Positions 7,242 through 12,962 of a stretch of 12,962 bases of DNA are shown piece after piece; the first letter of the stretch is position 1, and each line of letters opens with the position of its first letter. Under the pieces are notes generated by a model, which was not told the origin of the DNA, searched no databases, and was given only the letters and a program-made list of their open reading frames with translations. Origin of the DNA: an uncultured Eubacteriales bacterium. Lineage in GTDB: Bacteria; Bacillota; Clostridia; Monoglobales; Monoglobaceae. Position numbers and translations under genes: made by a program. The DNA lies in NCBI GenBank assembly GCA_900552305.1, contig URZD01000041.1, forward strand, positions 1 through 12,962, given 5' to 3'.

Positions 7242-7270
7242 TTGATTTATACGGTATTATTTTGTATTAT
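7242..7270 (+). promoter_or_regulatory. Sigma-A promoter of groESL
   Basis: TTGATT (7242-7247) and TATTAT (7265-7270) are separated by 17 bases. Transcription would start at about 7277, right at the edge of the CIRCE element, the expected arrangement for HrcA repression. Three further ATAAT boxes lie upstream at 7201, 7211 and 7221 but lack well-spaced -35 elements. Confidence 0.7.
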
Positions 7271-7278
7271 TAACAATG

Positions 7279-7305
7279 TTAGCACTCAACAGCAAAGAGT
7301 GCTAA
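7279..7305 (+). promoter_or_regulatory. CIRCE operator (HrcA binding site)
   Basis: TTAGCACTC, nine bases, GAGTGCTAA: a perfect match to the CIRCE inverted repeat. HrcA represses groESL and dnaK operons through this site and loses activity during protein-folding stress. It lies 39 bases before the groES start. The hrcA gene is not in the window. Confidence 0.97.
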
Positions 7306-7344
7306 CACAAACAAATTTAAACATAATCACAAGGAGGATATATA

Positions 7345-7632
7345 ATGAATATCAAACCATTGGCAGACAGAGTAGTAATTAAAATGGTAGAGGCTGAAGA
7401 AACAACAAAGAGCGGCATTATTCTTACCGGCTCGGCAAAAGAGAAGCCGCAGGTTGCGGAAGTTGTCGCGGTCGGTCCGGGTGGCGTTGTTGACGGCAAA
7501 GAGGTTGTTATGGAGCTTAAGGTCGGCGACAAGGTGCTGATGAGCAAATACGCGGGTACAGAGGTTAAACTGGACGGTCAGGAATACACCATCCTCCGTC
7601 AGAGTGACGTACTTGCAAAAATCGAGGACTGA
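7345..7632 (+). CDS. groES: Co-chaperonin GroES (Hsp10)
   Basis: A 95-residue co-chaperonin that forms the heptameric lid of the GroEL folding chamber. It begins MNIKPLADRVVIKMVEAEE, the typical GroES start, with the mobile loop TTKSGIILTGSAKEKPQ at about 21-37, then VVAVGPGG, VGDKVLMSKYAGTEV and the C-terminal strand YTILRQSDVLAKIE. Length is normal. The ATG at 7345 has AAGGAGG seven bases upstream. It is under the CIRCE operator and cotranscribed with groEL, whose start lies 115 bases after the groES stop. That gap contains a weak imperfect hairpin around AAAAG and CTTTT (7646-7667) but no clear terminator. Confidence 0.98.
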   Translation: MNIKPLADRVVIKMVEAEETTKSGIILTGSAKEKPQVAEVVAVGPGGVVDGKEVVMELKVGDKVLMSKYAGTEVKLDGQEYTILRQSDVLAKIED

Positions 7633-7747
7633 TTACGGAATTTGTAAAAGTACGGCGCAGCGCTTTTCGGTCGGACTTTTGAATTTCGCATCACTCTTAC
7701 TAACGTAATTTTCATTAACTCAAAAATAACATTTGGAGGTAATAGAT

Positions 7748-9382
7748 ATGGCAAAAGAAATTTTATTTGGTGAAGAAGCAAGACACGCTCTTGAAAAAGG
7801 CGTAAACCAACTTGCAGATACAGTAAAAGTTACACTCGGTCCCAAGGGCAGAAATGTTGTTCTGGACAAAAAATACGGCGCACCGCTTATCACAAACGAC
7901 GGTGTTACAATCGCAAAAGAGATTGAGCTTGAGGATCCGTTTGAAAACATGGGTGCGCAGCTGGTTAAAGAGGTTGCGTCAAAGACAAACGACATCGCGG
8001 GCGATGGTACAACAACCGCAACATTGCTTGCACAGGCTCTCATCCGCGAAGGTTTAAAGAATGTTACCGCGGGCGCAAACCCGATGATTGTAAGAAAGGG
8101 TATCTCGGCGGCTGTTGACGCAGCTGTTGACGCTGTTATCAAAAACAGCAAAAAGATTAACGGTCGTGACGATATAGCAAGAGTTGCCTCCGTTTCATCG
8201 GCAGACAACTTTGTCGGCGAGCTTATCGCGGACGCTATGGAAAAGGTTACAAGCGACGGCGTTATAACGGTTGAAGAATCAAAGACAGCTGAAACCTACT
8301 CCGAGGTTGTTGAAGGTATGCAGTTCGACAGAGGTTACATCACGCCTTACATGGTTACCGACACAGACAAAATGGAAGCGGTGATTGATGACGCATACAT
8401 CCTTATAACAGACAAAAAGATTTCAAATATACAGGAGATTCTCCCGTTGCTCGAACAGATTGTTCAGCAGGGCAAAAAGCTCCTTATCATTGCCGAGGAC
8501 ATCGAAGGCGAGGCGCTTTCTACCCTTATCGTAAACAAGCTGAGAGGTACGTTCACCTGCGTAGGTGTAAAGGCTCCGGGTTTTGGCGACAGAAGAAAGG
8601 CTATGCTTGAGGATATCGCAATTCTTACCGGCGGCACGGTTATTTCCGAGGAGCTGGGTCTTGAACTTAAAGACACGACCATGGATCAGCTCGGTCGCGC
8701 ACGTCAGGTTAAGGTTCAGAAGGAGAACACCATCATCGTTGACGGTGCGGGCGATTCCGATGCTATCAAGAATCGTGTAAAGCAGATAAGGAGTCAGATT
8801 GAGGAAACAACCTCCGACTTCGACAGAGAAAAGCTCCAGGAAAGATTGGCTAAGCTTTCCGGCGGTGTTGCGGTTATCAAGGTAGGCGCGGCAACAGAGG
8901 TTGAAATGAAGGAAAAGAAGCTCAGAATTGAGGATGCGCTTGCAGCTACACGCGCAGCCGTTGAGGAAGGCATCGTAGCAGGCGGCGGTACGGCATTCAT
9001 CAATGCTATGCCGGCAGTTGAGGCTCTTATGAATACCCTTGAGGGTGACGAAAAGGTCGGCGCAAAGACAGTTCTCAGAGCGCTTGAAGAGCCTGTAAGA
9101 CAGATTGCGTTCAACGCAGGCGTTGAAGGCAGCGTAATCGTAAACAAGATAAAATCAAGCGAGGTGGGCATAGGCTACAACGCCCTTACCGAGGAATATA
9201 TGGATATGCTGAAAAACGGTATCGTTGACCCGACAAAGGTTACACGCTCCGCACTTCAGAACGCGGCAAGTGTTGCTTCAATGGTTCTCACAACAGAGAG
9301 CGTTGTCGCAAACAAGCCGGACCCGGCAGGTGACGCTGCGGCAGCGGCTGCAATGGCAGGCGCAGGCGGCGGAATGTACTAA
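7748..9382 (+). CDS. groEL: Chaperonin GroEL (Hsp60)
   Basis: A 544-residue chaperonin subunit; fourteen form the double ring that folds proteins with GroES and ATP. Key elements are VTLGPKGRNVVLD (nucleotide-binding loop), NDGVTIAKEIELEDPFENMG, and DIAGDGTTTATLLAQAL with the magnesium-binding Asp86. KLLIIAEDIEGEALSTLIVN is in the apical domain, and RIEDALAATRAAVEEGIVAGGG contains the Asp equivalent to the ATP-hydrolysing Asp398 of E. coli. The C-terminal tail is short, AAAAAAMAGAGGGMY, with the Gly/Met character of the usual tail. The ATG at 7748 follows GGAGG by eight bases; the in-frame GTG- or TTG-type extension from 7733 lies upstream of the ribosome binding site and is rejected. A strong terminator lies downstream. 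Confidence 0.98.
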   Translation: MAKEILFGEEARHALEKGVNQLADTVKVTLGPKGRNVVLDKKYGAPLITNDGVTIAKEIELEDPFENMGAQLVKEVASKTNDIAGDGTTTATLLAQALIREGLKNVTAGANPMIVRKGISAAVDAAVDAVIKNSKKINGRDDIARVASVSSADNFVGELIADAMEKVTSDGVITVEESKTAETYSEVVEGMQFDRGYITPYMVTDTDKMEAVIDDAYILITDKKISNIQEILPLLEQIVQQGKKLLIIAEDIEGEALSTLIVNKLRGTFTCVGVKAPGFGDRRKAMLEDIAILTGGTVISEELGLELKDTTMDQLGRARQVKVQKENTIIVDGAGDSDAIKNRVKQIRSQIEETTSDFDREKLQERLAKLSGGVAVIKVGAATEVEMKEKKLRIEDALAATRAAVEEGIVAGGGTAFINAMPAVEALMNTLEGDEKVGAKTVLRALEEPVRQIAFNAGVEGSVIVNKIKSSEVGIGYNALTEEYMDMLKNGIVDPTKVTRSALQNAASVASMVLTTESVVANKPDPAGDAAAAAAMAGAGGGMY

Positions 9383-9444
9383 AATTGCTCCCTCAAATGT
9401 GAAATCTTCAAGCCATAACTCAGTTTGTCGGTTTCGCACAACTC

Positions 9445-9463
9445 TCTTACGCAAGCCGTAAGA
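9445..9463 (+). repeat. Small hairpin in the groEL 3' region
   Basis: TCTTACG (9445-9451) pairs perfectly with CGTAAGA (9457-9463) around a five-base loop. It stands eight bases before the terminator stem and may protect the 3' end of the groESL transcript. Confidence 0.45.
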
Positions 9464-9470
9464 CATAACA

Positions 9471-9505
9471 GGCGCGGCATTTATGCCGCGCCCCTCTCTC
9501 TTTTT
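9471..9505 (+). terminator. Rho-independent terminator of groESL
   Basis: GGCGCGGC (9471-9478) pairs with GCCGCGCC (9485-9492) around an ATTTAT loop, then CCTCTCTC and TTTTT. The GC-rich stem and T-rich tail indicate an intrinsic terminator 90 bases after the groEL stop. Confidence 0.85.
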
Positions 9506-9544
9506 ACGGCATATTTTTTATGACTCTATATTCCGCTTTACCCT

Positions 9545-9594
9545 TTTATGCACTATTTATGTATTTTTATGCAGTTTTTTTTAATATTTATGCA
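9545..9594 (+). repeat. Four helically phased TTTATGCA-like direct repeats
   Basis: TTTATGCA occurs at 9545, 9566 and 9587, and the variant TTTATGTA at 9556. Start-to-start distances are 11, 10 and 21 bases, close to whole helical turns, so all copies face the same side of the DNA. The array ends eight bases before the -35 box of the importer promoter. This fits an activator or repressor site, or an AT-rich UP-like element. A relation to ArgR-type boxes is possible given the downstream amino acid importer, but unproven. Confidence 0.55.
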
Positions 9595-9602
9595 AAAATC
9601 AC

Positions 9603-9631
9603 TTGACAAACAACGACTAATGTATTACAAT
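9603..9631 (+). promoter_or_regulatory. Sigma-A promoter of the amino acid ABC importer
   Basis: TTGACA (9603-9608) and TACAAT (9626-9631) are separated by 17 bases: a perfect -35 and a five-of-six -10. The lipoprotein start codon is 46 bases after the -10 box, preceded by GGGGAGGAAAG. Confidence 0.88.
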
Positions 9632-9677
9632 GTATCCATACTAATTAAACTTTTACCAATTTGGGGAGGAAAGAAAA

Positions 9678-10472
9678 ATGAAAAAGATTATTACACTTGC
9701 TCTCGCGGCAATGATGCTTATGACAGCGCTCACAGGCTGCGGTGCAAAACAGACAAAGCTTACCATTCTTGACACAGAGTATGCGGTTGAGGATTACGCG
9801 GTTTGCGTAGCAAAGGAAAACACAGAGCTGCTTGAAAAGATTAACGCCGCTCTTTCGGAGCTTAAAAGCGACGGCACAACAAAGAAGATTGTTGACAAAT
9901 ACATTTCCGGCACAGCGCATGACCTCAAGTTACAGGAAAATGCGGACGGCAAAAACGAGCTGCACATGGCAACAAATGCACAGTTCCCGCCGTATGAGTA
10001 TTACGAAGGCGACAAAATTGTCGGCATAGACGCAGAAATGGCAGCAGCTATTGCGGACAAGCTCGACATGAAGCTCGTTATCGATGATATGGACTTTGAC
10101 GCTATCATCACCTCCGTTCAGTCGGGTAAATCCGATATGGGTATGGCAGGCATGACCGTTACCGAGGACAGACTTAAAAGCATAAACTTCTCTGACTCGT
10201 ATGCAACAGGTATTCAGTCGGTTATCGTTCCCGAGGGAAGTAAAATCAAAAGCGTAGACGACCTTTCGGCAGACGGTGCAAAATACCTCATCGGTACTCA
10301 GAAGGGTACAACAGGCGATATTTACGCAGAGGACGATTTCGGTGCGGAGCGCGTTATGAAGTACGCAAGCGGCAACGAAGCGGTACAGGCTCTTGTTACA
10401 GGCAAGGTTGACTGTGTAATCATCGACAACGAGCCGGCAAAGGCTTATGTTGAGGCTAATAATAACAAATAA
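9678..10472 (+). CDS. Amino acid ABC transporter substrate-binding lipoprotein, apparently circularly permuted
   Basis: A 264-residue lipoprotein with signal peptide MKKIITLALAAMMLMTALTG and lipidated Cys21. It belongs to the type II polar amino acid binding proteins. Residues 94-264 carry the usual order: LHMATNAQFPPYEYYEGDKI, VGIDAEMAAAIADKLDM, AGMTVTEDRLKSINFSD with the carboxylate-binding Arg165, GTQKGTTGDIYAED, and CVIIDNEPAKAYVEANN with Asp250. Ordinary members continue after that point with a segment like ILDTEYAVEDYAICVAKENT and a helix ending in GT..KIVDKYI. Here the protein stops at NNNK, and that segment (residues 26-77) lies instead directly after the lipobox. Residues 78-93 form a polar linker. 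This is the pattern of a circular permutation. Ligand residues look intact and the permease and ATPase genes follow, so it is probably functional. The ligand is probably a polar amino acid; exact specificity cannot be read. Confidence 0.92.
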   Translation: MKKIITLALAAMMLMTALTGCGAKQTKLTILDTEYAVEDYAVCVAKENTELLEKINAALSELKSDGTTKKIVDKYISGTAHDLKLQENADGKNELHMATNAQFPPYEYYEGDKIVGIDAEMAAAIADKLDMKLVIDDMDFDAIITSVQSGKSDMGMAGMTVTEDRLKSINFSDSYATGIQSVIVPEGSKIKSVDDLSADGAKYLIGTQKGTTGDIYAEDDFGAERVMKYASGNEAVQALVTGKVDCVIIDNEPAKAYVEANNNK

Positions 10473-10487
10473 ATCCGACAACAAAAC

Positions 10488-10517
10488 AGGGGCGGAAAAA
10501 TCCGCCCCTCTTTTATT
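10488..10517 (+). terminator. Intercistronic terminator/attenuator after the binding-protein gene
   Basis: AGGGGCGGA (10488-10496) pairs with TCCGCCCCT (10501-10509) around four A residues, followed by CTTTTATT. It lies 16 bases after the lipoprotein stop and 36 bases before the permease start. Partial readthrough would give excess binding protein over membrane components, common in ABC importer operons; the stem may also stabilise the upstream message. Confidence 0.85.
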
Positions 10518-10553
10518 ATGATGGTTTTTCACAGAAAGGTGGTCAAACACTTT

Positions 10554-11297
10554 ATGAACAAATTGTTTGCGAACAAATGGTTTGCCGACTTAAAGGCTGA
10601 CTTCATACTAAATTTTATAACCGATTCCAGATGGAAGTTTATAACCTCGGGTCTTAAAAACACTCTGGTTATCACCCTCTTTTCCGTTCTTATCGGTGTA
10701 GCTCTCGGCGTTATCATTGCCGTTGTAAGGGCAAGCTATGACAAAACGTATTCCGAAATGAGAAATGGTATCAGCAAAAAGCTCCTTTGGCTTTGCAACG
10801 CTGTATGCAAGCTCTACCTCACTGTAATCCGCGGAACGCCTGTCGTAGTTCAGCTTATGATTATGTACTACATAATCTTTGCAACCTCCCGAAACAGCCT
10901 TCTTGTCGCAATAATCGCATTCGGTATCAACTCCGGAGCATATGTTGCGGAAATTGTGCGTTCGGGAATTATGTCCATTGACGAAGGACAGTTTGAGGCA
11001 GGCAGAAGCCTCGGCTTTGACTATAAGCACACAATGTGGTATATCATAATCCCCCAGGCATTCAAAAACATTCTTCCCGCACTTGCAAACGAGTTTATTG
11101 TACTTCTGAAGGAGACCTCCGTTGCGGGATATGTTACAATCCGTGACCTGACAATGGGCGGAAACATCATCCGTGCCGCGACGTACTCGGCATTCATGCC
11201 GCTTATCGCGGTCGCGCTTATCTATCTTGTAATGGTAATATTCTTTACAAAACTTGTAAGTATTCTTGAAAGGAGGCTTCGTAAGAGTGAACGATAA
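10554..11297 (+). CDS. Amino acid ABC transporter permease, HisM/GlnP family
   Basis: A 247-residue inner membrane subunit of a polar amino acid importer. Hydrophobic segments are visible near residues 36-58 (NTLVITLFSVLIGVALGVII), 97-110 (VVVQLMIMYYIIFA), 115-127 and 214-232. The family signature FITSGLKNTLVIT precedes the first, and RGTPVVVQL is typical of HisM/GlnP permeases. The EAA loop that docks on the ATPase is EAGRSLGFDYKHTMWYIIIP (148-167). An in-frame ATG at 10518 lies in the T-run of the upstream hairpin; the ATG at 10554 is preferred because AAAGGTGG lies 11 bases before it. The 3' end overlaps the ATPase start by 11 bases. A single permease gene implies a homodimer. Confidence 0.95.
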   Translation: MNKLFANKWFADLKADFILNFITDSRWKFITSGLKNTLVITLFSVLIGVALGVIIAVVRASYDKTYSEMRNGISKKLLWLCNAVCKLYLTVIRGTPVVVQLMIMYYIIFATSRNSLLVAIIAFGINSGAYVAEIVRSGIMSIDEGQFEAGRSLGFDYKHTMWYIIIPQAFKNILPALANEFIVLLKETSVAGYVTIRDLTMGGNIIRAATYSAFMPLIAVALIYLVMVIFFTKLVSILERRLRKSER

Positions 11298-12030
11298 TTA
11301 TATAATCAAAACGGAAAATCTTTGCAAATACTATGACGGAGATAAAATCAAGGCTCTTGACGGAGTTTCCGCAACCGTTTCCAAAGGCGAGGTTGTCGTA
11401 ATTATCGGTCCGTCCGGCAGCGGAAAGTCCACCTTCCTCCGCTCTCTCAATTTGCTTGAACACCCGACCTCGGGTACAATCGTCTTTGAAGGCAAGGAGC
11501 TTACGGACGCAAAAACGAACATAAACCTCCACCGCCGCAAAATGGGCATGGTTTTTCAGCACTTCAATCTGTTCCCGCATATGACAATTCTCGAAAACCT
11601 CACGCTTGCCCCGATTAAGCTGCTTAAAAAATCGAAGGCGGACGCGGAGAAACAGGCATTCGAGCTTTTGGAGCGCGTAGGTCTGCGCGACCGCGCCAAC
11701 GCGTATCCGTCACAGCTCTCCGGCGGTCAGAAACAGCGTGTCGCAATAGTCCGCGCTCTCTGTATGAACCCGGAGGTTATGCTGTTTGACGAGCCTACCT
11801 CCGCCCTCGACCCCGAAATGGTCGGCGAGGTTTTAAGCGTTATGAAACAGCTTGCCGCCGACGGTATGACAATGCTTGTCGTAACACACGAAATGGGTTT
11901 TGCCCGTGAGGTTGCCGACCGCGTTATTTTCATGTATGACGGCAAAATTGCGGAAATCGGAACTCCCGAAGAGATATTCTCAAACCCGCAAAACCCGAGA
12001 ACACAACAATTTTTGCAGAGTATTCTGTAA
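11287..12030 (+). CDS. Amino acid ABC transporter ATP-binding protein, GlnQ/HisP family
   Basis: A 247-residue cytoplasmic ATPase that powers the importer. All nucleotide-binding motifs are present: Walker A GPSGSGKST (41-49), Q-loop Gln91 in FQHFNLFPHMT, signature LSGGQKQR (144-151), Walker B VMLFDEPTSALDPE (165-178), and the H-loop His201 in VVTHEMGFA. The sequence ILENLTLAPI and the RRKMGMVFQ region are typical of the polar amino acid transporter (PAAT) group. The start is taken as GTG at 11287, ten bases after AAAGGAGG; an in-frame TTG at 11266 precedes the ribosome binding site and is rejected. The GTG start lies inside the permease gene, so translation is probably coupled. A strong terminator follows. 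Confidence 0.97.
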   Translation: MNDNYIIKTENLCKYYDGDKIKALDGVSATVSKGEVVVIIGPSGSGKSTFLRSLNLLEHPTSGTIVFEGKELTDAKTNINLHRRKMGMVFQHFNLFPHMTILENLTLAPIKLLKKSKADAEKQAFELLERVGLRDRANAYPSQLSGGQKQRVAIVRALCMNPEVMLFDEPTSALDPEMVGEVLSVMKQLAADGMTMLVVTHEMGFAREVADRVIFMYDGKIAEIGTPEEIFSNPQNPRTQQFLQSIL

Positions 12031-12076
12031 AAATTGTATTCGGGCGCATCTCTGTCCGAACAAAATCAGAATTTAT

Positions 12077-12120
12077 AAAAAAAGCGAAAAACCGAAAAAT
12101 ATCGGTTTTGCGCTTTTTTT
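12077..12120 (+). terminator. Rho-independent terminator of the ABC importer operon
   Basis: AAAAAAAGCG, one mismatch, then AAAACCGA (12077-12095) pairs with TCGGTTTT and CGCTTTTTTT (12102-12120) around AAAATA. The A-run and T-run on both sides make it potentially active in both directions. After it, 12121-12267 is AT-rich and I see no gene or element there. Confidence 0.9.
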
Positions 12121-12267
12121 GTTTCCGCGAGATGAAGCAAGGCTGATCCTTTCAAAGATGACAAGTCAAAATATGTTTTTTCAAGCGGGTTTAGATTATT
12201 CCCTTTCGCTTACCCTTTGCATATTTTCGCAAAAAAGTAAAGAATATGTGAAATTTTGCAATATACC

Positions 12268-12296
12268 TTGACAAAAGCCTGTCGCCGCGTTATAAT
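12268..12296 (+). promoter_or_regulatory. Consensus sigma-A promoter of mgtE
   Basis: TTGACA (12268-12273) and TATAAT (12291-12296) are both perfect consensus hexamers with a 17-base spacer. Such a strong unregulated promoter suits control by a downstream riboswitch. It would give a leader of about 340 bases before mgtE. Confidence 0.93.
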
Positions 12297-12364
12297 AAAT
12301 ATATAAATTTTATATGGTATATAAAGGTATCGGATTCGGTATAATACCGGGATTCGATGCAACG

Positions 12365-12565
12365 GTTCCGGTAGGTAAGGCTACCACAGGGATATGGATC
12401 GCTGCCGCGGAGTGATGGAGACATCATGAGAGGGTTTGAACAGGCGATATCGAACAACAAGGTATCATCTAACGCGATTTCACCGCCCTGTGAAGCTAAA
12501 GCTTGAACGGTAGGGATGCTGTCCTCTGAGACGCTCCTGGAAGCAGGACTTCACCGCACCGGAAT
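12365..12565 (+). promoter_or_regulatory. M-box (ykoK leader) Mg2+ riboswitch
   Basis: The leader before mgtE contains segments characteristic of the M-box aptamer: GGTAAGGCTACCACAGGGA (12375-12393, compare GGUGAGGCUCC in known examples), TGGATCGCTGCCG, GAGGGTTTGAACAGGCGATA, ATCGAACAACAAGGTATCAT, and GTGAAGCTAAAGCTTGAAC. A closing P1 helix can form from GTTCCGGT (12365-12372) and ACCGGAAT (12558-12565). M-box RNAs bind several Mg2+ ions and reduce expression of the transporter when Mg2+ is high. The gene downstream is mgtE, the most usual partner. The span of about 200 bases is longer than the Bacillus example, so the exact limits are uncertain. No canonical terminator with a T-run is visible between the aptamer and the start codon. 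Confidence 0.88.
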
Positions 12566-12610
12566 GGGACGCGGCGAGGTCTTTTATTTTGCTCCGCGCC
12601 ATGCAGAAAT

Positions 12611-12636
12611 ACCGGGCGGAAGGCCCGGAAAGGAGG
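12611..12636 (+). promoter_or_regulatory. Hairpin directly before the mgtE ribosome binding site
   Basis: CCGGGC (12612-12617) can pair with GCCCGG (12623-12628) around GGAAG. The stem ends one base before AAGGAGG (12630-12636), which precedes the mgtE ATG by seven bases. It could be part of the riboswitch output, acting on translation rather than termination. CTCCT at 12534-12538 in the leader could pair with the AGGAG core, but only over five bases. Confidence 0.4.
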
Positions 12637-12643
12637 TCACGCT

Positions 12644-12962
12644 ATGTTTGAAATGGAAAGCCGTGGGGAACTGGTCGAAAAAATTGAGGATCTGGTGAAC
12701 CGAAAACGATATACGGAGCTGCGGGACCTCCTATTGCCGCTGGAGCCTGCGGACATCGCCATTTTAGCGGACGATCTGGACGATGAAAAGACGCTGCCCC
12801 TGCTGTTCCGTCTGCTGCCTAAGGAGCAGGCGGCAGAGGTGTTCGTAGAGCTGGAAAGCGACCAGCAGGAGCTGCTGATCCGCGGCTTTTCCAACACGGA
12901 GCTGACCGAGGTGCTGGACGAGCTGTATCTGGACGACGCCGTGGACATCGTGGAGGAGATGC
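12644..12962 (+). CDS. mgtE: Magnesium transporter MgtE, N-terminal 106 codons (cut by window edge)
   Basis: Partial gene running off the right edge. The visible part is the cytosolic N domain of MgtE, a superhelical repeat that senses Mg2+: LRDLLLPLEPADIAILADDL, LPLLFRLLPKEQAAEVFVEL, ELLIRGFSNTELTEVLDELY and LDDAVDIVEEM. The CBS domains and the membrane channel would follow outside the window. The ATG at 12644 is preceded by AAGGAGG at seven bases. Family identity is supported by the M-box riboswitch in the leader. Leucine codon use is unlike the neighbours: 17 of 21 leucines are CTG by hand count, against 5 of 26 in the ABC ATPase just upstream. That suggests a different origin for this unit, or an assembly join. 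Confidence 0.93.
   Translation, partial: MFEMESRGELVEKIEDLVNRKRYTELRDLLLPLEPADIAILADDLDDEKTLPLLFRLLPKEQAAEVFVELESDQQELLIRGFSNTELTEVLDELYLDDAVDIVEEM

Noticed and set aside
7633..7747. Possible terminator between groES and groEL
   Set aside because: Only an imperfect, bulged stem without a T-run; the two genes normally form one operon.
7720..8208. Minus-strand open frame of 162 codons opposite the start of groEL
   Set aside because: A shadow of the highly biased groEL coding sequence; no start context or homology visible.
9548..9772. Open frame starting in the TTTATGCA repeats before the lipoprotein gene
   Set aside because: It begins upstream of the promoter, continues out of frame into the lipoprotein gene and has no ribosome binding site.
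9678..10472. Reading the binding-protein gene as a truncated pseudogene because its usual C-terminal tail is missing
   Set aside because: The missing tail is present at the N-terminus, the frame is open, ligand residues are kept, and promoter, ribosome binding site and partner genes are intact.
9930..10550. Minus-strand open frame of 206 codons opposite the binding-protein gene
   Set aside because: Crosses the intercistronic terminator and is antisense to a clear lipoprotein gene; no motif seen.
11900..12271. Open frame running from the end of the ATPase gene through the terminator
   Set aside because: Out of frame with the ATPase, spans a strong terminator, and has a low-complexity translation.
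12516..12698. Small open frame in the M-box leader
   Set aside because: Falls within the riboswitch region and overlaps mgtE out of frame; no family resemblance.

Overview
The window looks like chromosomal DNA from a member of the Bacillota, most likely class Clostridia and perhaps an Oscillospiraceae-like gut lineage. The support is strong AGGAGG-type ribosome binding sites, near-consensus sigma-A promoters with 17-base spacers, a perfect CIRCE element before groESL, an M-box Mg2+ riboswitch before mgtE, and the UPF0237/UPF0210 (ACT/PFL) gene pair. The taxon is an inference from gene content, not a match to a known genome. All 13 genes found are protein coding; no rRNA, tRNA, CRISPR or insertion sequence was seen.

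Layout. Positions 1-966 hold a minus-strand operon: a promoter, a small ACT-domain protein, and the start of a PFL-like UPF0210 protein that runs off the left edge. A divergent plus-strand cluster follows: a YgiQ-type radical SAM protein, folD, radA, a CarD-like RNA polymerase-binding protein, then ispD and ispF of the MEP isoprenoid pathway. A terminator overlaps the ispF stop codon. Positions 7186-9505 are the heat-shock operon: promoter, CIRCE, groES, groEL, terminator. Positions 9545-12120 are a polar amino acid ABC importer: repeats, promoter, lipoprotein, internal terminator/attenuator, permease, ATPase, terminator. Positions 12268-12962 hold a consensus promoter, the M-box leader and the first 106 codons of mgtE.

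How the parts work together. FolD supplies one-carbon units, RadA handles recombination intermediates, CarD tunes transcription initiation, and IspD and IspF catalyse two steps of isopentenyl diphosphate synthesis. GroES and GroEL form the chaperonin, presumably repressed by HrcA at CIRCE. The three ABC genes make one importer, with the hairpin after the binding-protein gene probably giving more binding protein than membrane complex. The M-box should shut off mgtE when Mg2+ is plentiful.

Most unusual observation. The importer's binding protein appears to be a natural circular permutant. The segment that ordinarily ends such proteins sits directly behind the lipoprotein signal, and the protein stops where that segment would normally begin. 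Other points of interest are a 122-base out-of-frame overlap in which the ygiQ reading frame encodes an Arg/Lys-rich tail inside folD, helically phased TTTATGCA-like repeats upstream of the importer promoter, and an mgtE start whose leucine codon use differs sharply from the rest of the window.
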